Assembly: GCA_964372125.1 (NCBI GenBank)
Contig: CAYJPL010000008.1
Location: forward strand, 1-64,000
Source of the DNA: Tannockella sp964372125
GTDB taxonomy: Bacteria; Bacillota_I; Bacilli_A; Erysipelotrichales; Coprobacillaceae
Direction: 5' to 3'
Length of the DNA: 64,000 bases
In this document: one piece after another, positions 16,553 to 24,829 of the stretch
How positions within the stretch are numbered: position 1 is the stretch's first letter
Layout of the letters: each line of letters opens with the position of its first letter
Made by a program: the position numbers and the translations under genes
Notes under the pieces: model-generated
Database searches by the model: none
What the model was told of the DNA's origin: nothing
The model's input: only the letters and a program-made list of their open reading frames with translations

Positions 16553-17705
16553 TTAACTGTTTGACTTTAGCTTTCTAGAAACAACGAATCCAAGTCCACT
16601 TAATGAAGCAATCCCTAGCATCGCATACAACCATAAATTAGTACTATCACCAGTTTGTGGTACTTCCTCTGGTGCTGGCACTTCTTCTGGTGCTGGCACT
16701 TCTTCTGGTGCTGGCACTTCTTCTGGTGCTGGCACTTCTTCTGGTACTGGTACTTCTTCTGGTGTTGACACAGGTTCAATTTGTAAATCTAGATTCGCTA
16801 TCCCTAATTCGAAATGTGCTACAAATGGATAACTACCTACCAATAAAGACTCTACATAATCTCCATCTAATGTGATAATTGTTGAACCCTCTTCTACCCT
16901 ATAATTTATGCCTTCAATCGTTTCATCACCTAAAGTTAAGTACATGAATTCAGAATGTGGTCCATTAATCGTAAAAGAGACTTCTTTATTTGTACCGACT
17001 TCAATTGATTGCATATATCCGTCTAGTACATCATATACCACTTTTTGGTTTCCAAAAATATAATCCTTTTCATCCCACTTATCTTCATCTACACCTATAA
17101 CCGCCGATTTATTGGGTAAGAAACATTCACTTACATCAAGCCGGCGTAGTTTTGCGTTTTCACTTACATCTAGTGTTGTTATTCCTGTACCACTAACATA
17201 AAGATGATGAAGATTTGCGTTTTTACTTACATCTAGTGTTGTTATTCCTGTACCACTAGCATCAAGNNNNNNNNNNNNNNNNNNNNNNNNNNNNNNNNNN
17301 NNNNNNNNNNNNNNNNNNNNNNNNNNNNNNNNNNNNNNNNNNNNNNNNNNNNNNNNNNNNNNNNNNTACATCTAGTGTTGTTATTCCTGTACTACTAACA
17401 TCAAGCCAGTCTAGATTTATAAAATACTCGATACCTTCGATACTCCAAATATTCGATTGATTTCTTATATTTATGTACCTAATACCTTGTATCTCATTAG
17501 TGTCAAGTATATCGTCCTTTGACGTGTCATACTCAGTTTTTACATAATCTCTAAACACATCATCTGGAAAGTTTGCTTCGTTAATCTCCACATCTTCAGC
17601 TGCATGGACTGATATAGTACTATTTGGATAGTACATAAATACACCCATCACTAGAGCAATTGTTAATATTCGTATCAAGACTTTATTAAATATTTTTCTT
17701 TTCAT
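16553..17705 (-). CDS. Wall-anchored leucine-rich-repeat protein, interrupted by an assembly gap
   Basis: The start (MKRKIFNKVL, after AAAGGGAAATGATT) gives a signal peptide ending near VHAAED. An LRR region with near-identical 21-residue units follows (TGITTLDVS-N-NLHHLYVSG pattern). It is cut by 100 N at 17267-17366. Next comes a non-repeat domain (about 140 residues), a Pro/Glu spacer of tandem EEVPAP units, the sorting signal VPQTGD, a hydrophobic helix (LWLYAMLGIASLSGLGFVV) and the basic tail SRKLKSNS. This is a sortase substrate. The motif starts with Val in place of the usual Leu. The two sides of the gap are in different frames if the gap were exactly 100 bases; its true length is unknown. 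Protein-protein or host binding is likely but not shown. Confidence 0.85.
17267..17366. other. Run of 100 N (assembly gap)
   Basis: Exactly 100 unknown bases lie inside the 63-nt LRR repeat unit. A round 100 is the usual placeholder for a gap of unknown size. The repeats on both sides are almost identical, which explains why assembly failed. Confidence 0.99.
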
Positions 17706-17758
17706 AATCATTTCCCTTTCAAACTAAGATTTTATAGTTCTTGTATTTGTATAATTAA

Positions 17759-17787
17759 ATGATACCATATCGTAGAATGAGATTCAA
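17759..17787 (-). promoter_or_regulatory. Promoter of the LRR surface protein gene
   Basis: TTGAAT (17782-17787) and TATCAT (17759-17764) with a 17-base spacer and a TG one base before the -10. Confidence 0.65.
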
Positions 17788-17867
17788 TTTATCATATACT
17801 GTAATATTCTATACAGCTATATCTGATGTTTTTAACTATAGATGTTTTACTTCTATAGTATAATCAT

Positions 17868-17892
17868 TAAAAAAAGACAGTTGACCTGTCTT
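17868..17892 (-). terminator. Terminator downstream of the oxidoreductase gene
   Basis: Arms AAGACAG and CTGTCTT with a 5-nt loop and a following T run on the minus strand, about 70 nt after the stop at 17965. The rest of 17706-17964 holds the LRR promoter and nothing else I can name. Confidence 0.8.
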
Positions 17893-17964
17893 ATAAAGAT
17901 ATGTAGTGATTAATTATCTTCACATTATTGTAGAGTACTATACAGCATATATTTTGTATAGTTT

Positions 17965-18936
17965 TTACTCAAATGGATACTTCATACCCCATTGATTTCT
18001 TATTGAAGTCATTGCATCCATAACATCATGAACATATTCCAGATTCGTGTCACCACTATTATTAGTGATATATTCTTCCATATCTTGGATTTCATAATCT
18101 AATGCTAGTGCACTGTCGCCCGCTTCAATAACTTCGTGATGCCCATCACTAGTATATGTAATTGTTGCAGTAGCACCACGTGGAAAATCATATATTTCAA
18201 TAAATCCATGTTCTAATGCAATCATTCCTCTTTTTGGTTGTTTTGCACGCATTGTAAGTGATATCACTGCCATTTCATCTTCATTGTTTTTAAGTATTAT
18301 GCCTGATGTTTCATCTACACCTGTTTCAAAGAAGTTTGCAGTTGTTAGTATTTCTTTTGGATTACTAGACATAAAGAATCTTGCAAATGATATTGCATAT
18401 ACGCCAATATCAAGTAATGCCCCTCCCGCTAATTCTTTTGAGAAAAAGCGATTGTTTACATCATACTCTTTATGACTACCAAAGTTTACTTGAATCATCT
18501 TTACTTTTCCAAGTTTATTACTTGTAATAAGTTCTTTAACTTTTTTATACAATGGCATGTGTAACAATGTTGTACCATCACAAATTTGTAAGTTCTTTTC
18601 TTTTGCAAGCGCCATAGCTTCTTGTAGTTGTTGTACATTTACAGTTACCGCTTTTTCACTAAACACATGCTTACCTGCATGAAGTGCTTGCATCATCATC
18701 TTATGGTGCATACTATGTGGTGTTGCAATATATACGATATCGATATTTTCATCTGCTAACATTTCATCAAACGATCCATATGCGTTAGATACATTAAATT
18801 TCTCTTGAAATTTTTTTGCACCTTCAATTGTTGTATCACATACAGCATATACTTCTTGATGTACTCTATTTAATGCCGCACCCATTTCTGTGGCAATCCA
18901 ACCAGTACCTACAATTCCCCAATTATACTTTTTCAT
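17965..18936 (-). CDS. Gfo/Idh/MocA family oxidoreductase
   Basis: The 323-residue protein has an N-terminal NAD(P)-binding Rossmann fold (WGIVGTGWIATEMG), the family motif FSEKAVTVNV in the place of the usual EKP lysine motif, and the C-terminal alpha/beta domain with GGALLDIGVYAISFARF. These enzymes oxidise or reduce sugars, inositol or related polyols, or trans-1,2-dihydrodiols. Substrate is not predictable here. A second member of the family lies at 28799. The start has a strong CGGAGGAAAA site. It stands alone between terminators. Confidence 0.88.
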   Translation of the reverse strand: MKKYNWGIVGTGWIATEMGAALNRVHQEVYAVCDTTIEGAKKFQEKFNVSNAYGSFDEMLADENIDIVYIATPHSMHHKMMMQALHAGKHVFSEKAVTVNVQQLQEAMALAKEKNLQICDGTTLLHMPLYKKVKELITSNKLGKVKMIQVNFGSHKEYDVNNRFFSKELAGGALLDIGVYAISFARFFMSSNPKEILTTANFFETGVDETSGIILKNNEDEMAVISLTMRAKQPKRGMIALEHGFIEIYDFPRGATATITYTSDGHHEVIEAGDSALALDYEIQDMEEYITNNSGDTNLEYVHDVMDAMTSIRNQWGMKYPFE

Positions 18937-19011
18937 GTTTTTCCTCCGATTATTATTTATTATTGTTTGTTATTATTTTATATTATTCACGAATATAATG
19001 CTAGTGTTTTT

Positions 19012-19052
19012 TCAAAATAAAAGAATCTTATTTATAAAACTATAAGATTCTT
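19012..19052 (-). terminator. Terminator of the small unknown gene
   Basis: Arms AAGAATCTTA and TAAGATTCTT pair across a loop of about 12 nt and are followed by a T-rich run on the minus strand. Confidence 0.7.
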
Positions 19053-19086
19053 CTATTTGCGACTACCTCATTAGTAAAGGGGAGGA

Positions 19087-19437
19087 TTAAAATTCAAATA
19101 AAACTAATTTCTTTTCTACTGGGGTTTTTCCAATATAGATAAAACGTCCTTTATACTCCAATAACATATCTACATTAGCCTTATCATGTGGCGGTTTGTT
19201 TTTTTCTAACATTATGAGACTGTTAGGACTATTATCTTTTGGAAACTCACCATCTGCATTTGCAAAAGTAATTTGTGTATCTATTATAATACTATCAGTG
19301 GATACATTCAAACTACCTGATATAATTACGGCTAACATAATTAATAAAGTAAAACTCAAAAACATTTTTATGCGATATTTCTTGGTAGTCTTTTTTTTGA
19401 TACATTTTAGATTTTTGGGATTTTTTATACTACACAT
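19087..19437 (-). CDS. Unknown small membrane-anchored protein
   Basis: I do not recognise this 116-residue protein. It has a very basic N-terminus (NPKNLKCIKKKTTKKYRIK), one hydrophobic segment (MFLSFTLLIMLAVIISG, about residues 25-41) and a short C-terminal part with AYGEFP-like loops and YKGRFIYIGKTPVEKKLVLFEF, probably outside the cell. The long basic head before the helix is compatible with a signal anchor. The ATG at 19437 follows GTAGGAAG. A TATACT -10 with TGTGC before it lies near 19520 on the minus strand. It has its own terminator and no operon partner. Confidence 0.6.
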   Translation of the reverse strand: MCSIKNPKNLKCIKKKTTKKYRIKMFLSFTLLIMLAVIISGSLNVSTDSIIIDTQITFANADGEFPKDNSPNSLIMLEKNKPPHDKANVDMLLEYKGRFIYIGKTPVEKKLVLFEF

Positions 19438-19570
19438 CTTAAACACTTCCTACTTCTTAAATCCCGTTATCAATATCATTTACAAAATTGATAGATTGCC
19501 CCCTTTACCTCACTGACAGTATAGCACACTTATTGAGATTTAGTTGATTTAATGCTTGTTTTTTTACTTC

Positions 19571-19598
19571 AAAAAAAGTAACAACATATTGTTGTTAC
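19571..19598 (-). terminator. Terminator of the lysine operon
   Basis: Perfect 9-bp arms GTAACAACA and TGTTGTTAC with a 3-nt loop and seven T on the minus strand, just after lysA. Confidence 0.88.
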
Positions 19599-19605
19599 AA
19601 TCTTT

Positions 19606-20901
19606 TTACATATCGTATGCTATTAAATCTTCGAATGTTTGTCTTCTTACAACAACATTACTTTTTCCACCATCTACAAACACAACTGGTGGTTTAGTAA
19701 GCTGATTATAATTTGATGACATTGAATAATGGTAAGCGCCAGTTGAATACATAGCAAGGATATCACCAGCTTGTGGATCTGCCATATAGATATCTTTTCT
19801 AAGAATATCTCCAGATTCACAATTCTTTCCTGCAATCGTTACTAAAGTATTGGCTTCTTGCGTAGACTTATTGACAATAATTGCATCATATTTTGCACCA
19901 TATAAACTTGCACGAATATTATCCGTCATTCCTCCATCTACACTAATGTACTTTCTAACACCTGGAATATCTTTTGTACTTCCAACAGTATACAACGTAA
20001 CACCTGCATTTCCTACAACATATCTACCTGGCTCTATTAAAATCATTGGTCTTTGCCAACCTTTTGCTTCAAATCCTTTTGTAACTATATCTACTATCGT
20101 CTCTGTGATTTCTATAAAATCAAGAGGTTTATTATCCTTTGTATACGCTATACCATATCCCCCGCCGGCATTTAGCTTTTCAATAACAATACCAAAATTA
20201 TCATATATATCATATGCAAAACCAACAAACTTATTCATTGCATCGATATATGCTTGAATATCTTCAATTTGTGACCCTATGTGACAATGTATTCCCTCAA
20301 ACTCTATATATTTGCTATCAATAACTTGTCTTATTGCTTTTAAATATGTACCATCATGTGTACTAAATCCAAACTTTGTATCTGTTGCCCCTGTTTGGAT
20401 ATATGCATTTGCACCTGCTTGTACACCTGGTGTTACTCTCATCGTAGCATACACTTTCTTATTTTTCTGAGCCGCGATTTTTTCAATAATTTCTATTTCA
20501 TAAAAATTATCAACCACAAAATGGAATACGTTATTATCTAGTGCATACTCAATTTCTTGTGGTGTTTTGTTGTTTCCATGAAAGTATATCTTTGTTGAAT
20601 CAATTCCAGCTTTTAATGCAATTGACATTTCTCCAGCAGAGACAACATCGAGACCAATATTATATTCTTTAACTAGTCTGTACATTGCAAGACAGCTAAA
20701 TGATTTTGATGCAAACAAAGGTAATACATTATCAAACTTATTCAAAAACTGACTTCTTAATATTTCTAATCTTGCTTGTAAATGTCCCTTTGACATCACA
20801 TATAGTGGTGTACCATATTGTTCAACTAACGTTTTACAATCAACACCATCTATATACATTGTATTATCTTTTAATTCTATAAATTCGCTTTGTAGTACCA
20901 T
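19606..20901 (-). CDS. lysA: Diaminopimelate decarboxylase
   Basis: The 431-residue fold III PLP enzyme converts meso-diaminopimelate to lysine. PLP lysine is in PLFASKSFSCLAM, the HGNNKTPQE and HCHIGSQI motifs of the barrel follow, NAGGGYGIAY binds phosphate, EPGRYVVGNAG is family-typical, and the C-terminal domain holds the active-site CESGDI segment. It is the last gene of the riboswitch-controlled lysine operon, 9 nt after dapB. The start follows AGGGGATTGTT. Confidence 0.96.
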   Translation of the reverse strand: MVLQSEFIELKDNTMYIDGVDCKTLVEQYGTPLYVMSKGHLQARLEILRSQFLNKFDNVLPLFASKSFSCLAMYRLVKEYNIGLDVVSAGEMSIALKAGIDSTKIYFHGNNKTPQEIEYALDNNVFHFVVDNFYEIEIIEKIAAQKNKKVYATMRVTPGVQAGANAYIQTGATDTKFGFSTHDGTYLKAIRQVIDSKYIEFEGIHCHIGSQIEDIQAYIDAMNKFVGFAYDIYDNFGIVIEKLNAGGGYGIAYTKDNKPLDFIEITETIVDIVTKGFEAKGWQRPMILIEPGRYVVGNAGVTLYTVGSTKDIPGVRKYISVDGGMTDNIRASLYGAKYDAIIVNKSTQEANTLVTIAGKNCESGDILRKDIYMADPQAGDILAMYSTGAYHYSMSSNYNQLTKPPVVFVDGGKSNVVVRRQTFEDLIAYDM

Positions 20902-20910
20902 AACAATCCC

Positions 20911-21654
20911 CTAATATAATGTTTTTAATGTATAAAAACCATTTTCCTTATCTTTTAAACTACGTACAGCACTTATCGCCCCCATAACAAATACTTCTTT
21001 TGATAATGCTGTATGCTTTACTTCCACTACTTCATCATTTCCAGCAAACATAATTGTATGTTCTCCAAAAATTGTACCACCGCGCAGTGCTTGAATTCCT
21101 ACTTCATTTTTTTCTCTTTTAGCACTTATTGCACTACGATCATATACCGGTTTAACTTCTTCTATTTCTTCATTTATAACTTCATACAATAATTTTGCTG
21201 TTCCACTTGGTGCATCTATTTTTTGATTGTGATGTTTTTCTACAATTTCAATATCAAAACCATTATCATAGAATTCCTTACTAACTTCTCTTAGTATTCT
21301 AGTCACAAGCTGAACACCAAGTGATGTGTTATAAGATTGGAAAATAGGTATAATAGTACTTGCTTCTTTTATTTTATCTAACTGTTCGATAGTATATCCT
21401 GTAGTTGCAAGGACCACTTTACATTTATTTTCTTTAGCATATGCAAGAACATCATCAATGTTGTTTGGATGAGAAAAATCAATAATTGCATCAGCTCTAT
21501 GTGTACACGTTGCAAGATCATGATACTCCAAATCTTGCATTGGCTCACTAAAATCTCTTGAAATGATACCCACTAGTTCCATATCACTTTGTAACTTTAC
21601 TTGTTCAACAATTTTTTTACCCATTAAACCATATCCGTAAACAATTACTTTCAT
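20911..21654 (-). CDS. dapB: 4-hydroxy-tetrahydrodipicolinate reductase
   Basis: The 247-residue enzyme has an N-terminal NAD(P)H fold (MKVIVYGYGLMGKKI), the loop VLATTGYT, and the family signature EKHHNQKIDAPSGTA, which carries the catalytic His pair and Lys. It reduces the DapA product to tetrahydrodipicolinate. The start at 21654 is one base after the dapA stop and has GAGGTGC 9 nt upstream. A start 21 bases further up would overlap dapA and is not needed. Confidence 0.95.
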   Translation of the reverse strand: MKVIVYGYGLMGKKIVEQVKLQSDMELVGIISRDFSEPMQDLEYHDLATCTHRADAIIDFSHPNNIDDVLAYAKENKCKVVLATTGYTIEQLDKIKEASTIIPIFQSYNTSLGVQLVTRILREVSKEFYDNGFDIEIVEKHHNQKIDAPSGTAKLLYEVINEEIEEVKPVYDRSAISAKREKNEVGIQALRGGTIFGEHTIMFAGNDEVVEVKHTALSKEVFVMGAISAVRSLKDKENGFYTLKTLY

Positions 21655-21655
21655 A

Positions 21656-22549
21656 TTACTTAGCACCTCTTTCAAATGTATCCATTGCGTCAGTTAATGC
21701 TTTTCGTTTATCTTCTGTAGTTGGTACAAGCGGCATACGTAATACCTCTTTACACATTCCTTGGTAAGCCAGTGCTGCTTTTACACCTATTGGATTTACA
21801 TCACTAAATAATTGGTCATTGATATCATCAAGTGCAAAGGCTAGCTCTCTTGCTTTATTCATATCTCCAGTTAATGCTGCTTTGCAAAGCTCTTCTGTTT
21901 CTTTTGGATACACATTTGAAAGCACTGATATTACTCCAGCTCCACCACTTGCAATAACAGGTAGAATGATATCATCATTTCCTGAATATACTACAAAATC
22001 ATCATTATCTTTTGTTTTCGATAAAACTTCCATTGTATAAGACATATCTCCTGTGGCATCTTTAATTGCTACAATATTTTTATGCTTTGCTAGTTCAACA
22101 ACTACATTAACAGGTATTGTCATACCAGTTCTACCTGGTACATTATATAAAATAACCGGAATTGAAACTGCATCAGCAATCATTTGATAATGCTTTATCA
22201 AACCTTGCTCTGAAGTTTTATTGTAATACGGTGTTACCACTAATAAACCATCTACACCTAATGCTTCAACTGCCTTACTTTGTTCAATAGCGTACATTGT
22301 GTCATTTGAACCTGTTCCTGCAATTACTTTACATTTTCCACTTGCTGCTTCCATAGCGATTTTAATTAATGTGTGTTCCTCTTCAATTGTTAACGTTGAT
22401 GCTTCTGCAGTTGTTCCATTTACTACTAATGCTGGAACACCACCCTCTATACATTTGTTTACAAGTGCCGTATATGACTTATAATCAACAGAGTAATCTT
22501 CGTTCATTGGGGTAACTAATGCTGGGGCACTTCCATAAAATAATACCAT
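21656..22549 (-). CDS. dapA: 4-hydroxy-tetrahydrodipicolinate synthase
   Basis: The 297-residue TIM-barrel lyase condenses pyruvate with aspartate semialdehyde. Visible are SAPALVTPMNEDYSVD at the start, VVNGTTAEASTLT (the GTTGE-type loop), LLVVTPYYNK, ILYNVPGRTG with the catalytic Tyr, and the Schiff-base Lys in IVAIKDATGD. The start at 22549 follows TAGGAGATTAGAT; a TTG 21 bases upstream is rejected because it would contain this site. It lies in the lysine operon. Confidence 0.96.
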   Translation of the reverse strand: MVLFYGSAPALVTPMNEDYSVDYKSYTALVNKCIEGGVPALVVNGTTAEASTLTIEEEHTLIKIAMEAASGKCKVIAGTGSNDTMYAIEQSKAVEALGVDGLLVVTPYYNKTSEQGLIKHYQMIADAVSIPVILYNVPGRTGMTIPVNVVVELAKHKNIVAIKDATGDMSYTMEVLSKTKDNDDFVVYSGNDDIILPVIASGGAGVISVLSNVYPKETEELCKAALTGDMNKARELAFALDDINDQLFSDVNPIGVKAALAYQGMCKEVLRMPLVPTTEDKRKALTDAMDTFERGAK

Positions 22550-22559
22550 ATCTAATCTC

Positions 22560-23024
22560 CTATAAGCCAAACGCTTCTTCTATTTTTTGTTTTGCAATCG
22601 CACTATTTTTTTTATCAATTAGACAACTAATAGATATATCTGATGTTGTTACTTGATAAAAGTGTATATCATTTTTCCCTAGAATAGAAAATAATAAACT
22701 TGCTACACCTGCTTCGTTTACCATGCCGGGACCTTCTACATACAACTTAGAATACTTCCTTGTTAAATGTACTCTAAGACCATGGTTTTCTTCTTTTACT
22801 TTCGTAAGGGCACAATCTAATTTTGCTTGATCATAATCATGTAGTGTAAAATCAATCGCTACACTATTATCCAACATAACTTGGCAAATCATATCAATGT
22901 TTACATCAAAGTCACTCATTGTTTGAAATATTTTCGCAATATACTGTGGATGTTTTGTAACATTTTGTAACTGAACTTGTACAATATCATCGCTACACAA
23001 AACTACATTTACAATTTTACTCAT
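22560..23024 (-). CDS. Stand-alone aspartokinase regulatory (ACT-ACT) protein
   Basis: The 154-residue protein matches the C-terminal regulatory half of aspartokinase: a first ACT unit (VQVQLQNVTKHPQYIAKIFQ, FDVNIDMICQVM) and a second (SKLYVEGPGMVNEAGVASLLFSIL, YQVTTSDISISCLID), ending EEAFGL. The kinase domain is absent. In Bacillus lysC an internal start makes a separate beta subunit of just this region, so here the beta-like subunit seems to have its own gene. A catalytic aspartokinase must be elsewhere. The start at 23024 follows AAAAGGAGG; the longer frame runs back into the riboswitch. It is the first gene of the lysine operon. Binding of lysine or threonine is inference. Confidence 0.82.
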   Translation of the reverse strand: MSKIVNVVLCSDDIVQVQLQNVTKHPQYIAKIFQTMSDFDVNIDMICQVMLDNSVAIDFTLHDYDQAKLDCALTKVKEENHGLRVHLTRKYSKLYVEGPGMVNEAGVASLLFSILGKNDIHFYQVTTSDISISCLIDKKNSAIAKQKIEEAFGL

Positions 23025-23050
23025 AATAATGCCTCCTTTTTTGTATATAA

Positions 23051-23260
23051 TAAAAGTTGCAATTCTACCATTGCAACCTACTTTAGAGTATATACAATGA
23101 TAGCTCAACATTACATAATGTAATGACAGTGTTATAGATATTCTCTATAACCCCAGCCCTATATCTGATGCAACAGATATAAAACTTCGGCAAATGTTCC
23201 TACTCTTTATCTGTTTGCATACATTGATAAAAGATTAATAACAGCTTGCGCCTCTATCCA
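23051..23260 (-). promoter_or_regulatory. Lysine riboswitch (L box) with terminator platform
   Basis: Read on the minus strand the leader shows GATAGAGGCGC near 23258, GCCGAAG, GGGCTGGGGTTATAG and ACACTGTCATT, the conserved blocks of the lysine aptamer. P1 pairs GATAG (near 23254-23258) with CTATC (23099-23103). P5 is the CATTACAT/ATGTAATG hairpin. Downstream, GTTGCAA (23071-23077) and TTGCAAC (23056-23062) form a terminator with TTTT. CATTG just after P1 can pair with CAATG in the terminator stem as an antiterminator. Bound lysine should therefore stop transcription before the ACT-dapA-dapB-lysA genes. Confidence 0.9.
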
Positions 23261-23270
23261 ACTTACAAAT

Positions 23271-23299
23271 AATATACCACAGTTAACCTGTCCTTTCAA
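23271..23299 (-). promoter_or_regulatory. Promoter of the lysine operon
   Basis: TTGAAA (23294-23299) and TATATT (23271-23276) with a 17-base spacer and TGTGG before the -10. Confidence 0.75.
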
Positions 23300-23327
23300 T
23301 AATAAATATAAAACTACTAAAACAAAT

Positions 23328-23352
23328 AAAAAAACCATTATAAATAATGGTT
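23328..23352 (-). terminator. Terminator of mgtE
   Basis: Arms AACCATTAT and ATAATGGTT with a T run on the minus strand, starting at the mgtE stop codon. Confidence 0.8.
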
Positions 23353-24685
23353 ACATTAAATGCGATATAAATAGTGTTGCAAGTCCTAGGAAAAAGAAGA
23401 ATCCTAGAATATCAGTAACCATTGTTACAAATATTCCACTTGCTAGTGCAGGATCTATTTTGCATTTCTTTAAAATCATTGGAATAAAGAAACCACCAAT
23501 TGTTGCAATAAACATATTTACAAACATTGCACAACCAGTTACAAAACCTAAATATGGGTTTTGAGATATAATCATTGCTGCTATACCAGCAATACTACAT
23601 ACTGTTAAACCATTTAGTATACCTACACGTATTTCTTTAAAGAAAACCTTCATAGCATTTTCTTTTGTTATTTCATCTAAAGAGAGTGCACGAACAACAA
23701 TTGTTAATGACTGTGTACCAGCATTTCCACCAAGACCAGCTACAATTGGCATTATTACAGCTAAGACAACTGCTTTATCAATAGTCTCTTGAAAGAAGTT
23801 TACTACAAGTGCAGCCATTGTTGCAGTACCAAGATTAATAATTAACCACGGGGCACGACTTTTATAAGATTCAAATAGTGTCGAGTTAATTCTTTCTTCA
23901 GGATTAACCCCCCCAAGTAAATTGATGTCTTCTGTTGTTTCTTCTTCCATGATATCCATAATATCATCGAAATGAATAACTCCAAGCAAATGATTTTCTT
24001 CATCTACTACTGGCATTAAGATAAATCCATATTTCTTAAATTTGTTTGCTACTGCCTCTTGATCAACGTTATATAATATTGTTTTTACATTTGGATTTGT
24101 TATTTCTAAAATTGGTGTATCAAAAGGACTAGTAACAATATCACGTAGTGATACTACTCCTTTTAGTACATTTTGCTTGTCTACTACATATAAGTAATAT
24201 GAGGCATCTTCTTCAGTATTTGTTTGAAGAAATTCTAATGTTTTTTTAACAGTATTATTTGCATGAATATCAATGTACTCTGTTGACATGATACCCCCTG
24301 CACTTTCAGGATCAAATGCAAGTAACTTTTCAATCTCTTCTTTATCTTCCTCACCCATTTTTTCTAAGATAACTTGTTGATCTTCATCATCAAGTTCTCC
24401 TAACATATCAGTGATTTCATCGTTTGCCATCTCTTCTAAGATTTCTTTTTGTTTTTCTTCTAAGAAGAGTTGTAAAAAGTCATATATTTCATCTGCCTCA
24501 GATTCTTCAAAAATATCTGCAATCATTTCTATTGGTAGATTTTTTAAATATTCTTTAGCGTTTTTTGAATCCGCATGAATGATATCTAAAATATCTACTG
24601 GATGGATGGTGTCTATAATTTCTTCTATTTCTTTTTTTGTTTGTGTTAATAATATTTGCTTTAACTCTTCACTTGTTCTTTTCAT
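23351..24685 (-). CDS. mgtE: Magnesium transporter MgtE
   Basis: The 444-residue protein has the MgtE order: an N-terminal helical superhelix domain (to about residue 120, with PVDILDIIHA and ADEIYDFLQL), two CBS domains (YLYVVDKQNVLKGVVSLRDIV and GFILMPVVDEENHLLGVIHFDDIMDIMEEE), a connecting helix, and five transmembrane helices with GLGGNAGTQSLTIVVRAL lining the pore. The cytosolic domains close the channel when Mg2+ is high. No M-box or other Mg2+ riboswitch is visible upstream. The start at 24685 follows GGAAGGAGTGGAT. Confidence 0.95.
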   Translation of the reverse strand: MKRTSEELKQILLTQTKKEIEEIIDTIHPVDILDIIHADSKNAKEYLKNLPIEMIADIFEESEADEIYDFLQLFLEEKQKEILEEMANDEITDMLGELDDEDQQVILEKMGEEDKEEIEKLLAFDPESAGGIMSTEYIDIHANNTVKKTLEFLQTNTEEDASYYLYVVDKQNVLKGVVSLRDIVTSPFDTPILEITNPNVKTILYNVDQEAVANKFKKYGFILMPVVDEENHLLGVIHFDDIMDIMEEETTEDINLLGGVNPEERINSTLFESYKSRAPWLIINLGTATMAALVVNFFQETIDKAVVLAVIMPIVAGLGGNAGTQSLTIVVRALSLDEITKENAMKVFFKEIRVGILNGLTVCSIAGIAAMIISQNPYLGFVTGCAMFVNMFIATIGGFFIPMILKKCKIDPALASGIFVTMVTDILGFFFFLGLATLFISHLM

Positions 24686-24799
24686 TATATCCACTCCTTC
24701 CGTGCAACTATAGTTTATCATACTGTTATTGTTATTGGTACCCTAAAAATTTAAATGCTTTTTTTTTCTTTTTTCTTGTATACCACCCGTTTATACGAT

Positions 24800-24817
24800 A
24801 CGATATTTAAATATCGT
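24800..24817. promoter_or_regulatory. Perfect 18-bp palindrome before the MATE gene
   Basis: ACGATATTTAAATATCGT lies directly upstream of the AAAGGAG ribosome binding site of the MATE gene. It probably overlaps the promoter (TTGTAT with TACGAT 17 bases later). This is a typical operator for a dimeric repressor of the TetR or MarR type, but no regulator gene is adjacent. Confidence 0.6.
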
Positions 24818-24829
24818 AAAGGAGTTATT

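Noticed and set aside
16657..16875. Plus-strand open frame rich in Leu and Val opposite the EEVPAP repeat
   Set aside because: It is the antisense shadow of the repeat-coding region and has no ribosome site.
19060..19515. Inverted CCCCTTTAC-like segments on both sides of the small gene at 19087
   Set aside because: The match is only about 10 bases and no target duplication or transposase is seen, so a mobile element cannot be supported.
24686..24829. Possible Mg2+ riboswitch (M-box) before mgtE
   Set aside because: The space of about 140 nt shared with the MATE promoter is too short and has none of the conserved blocks.
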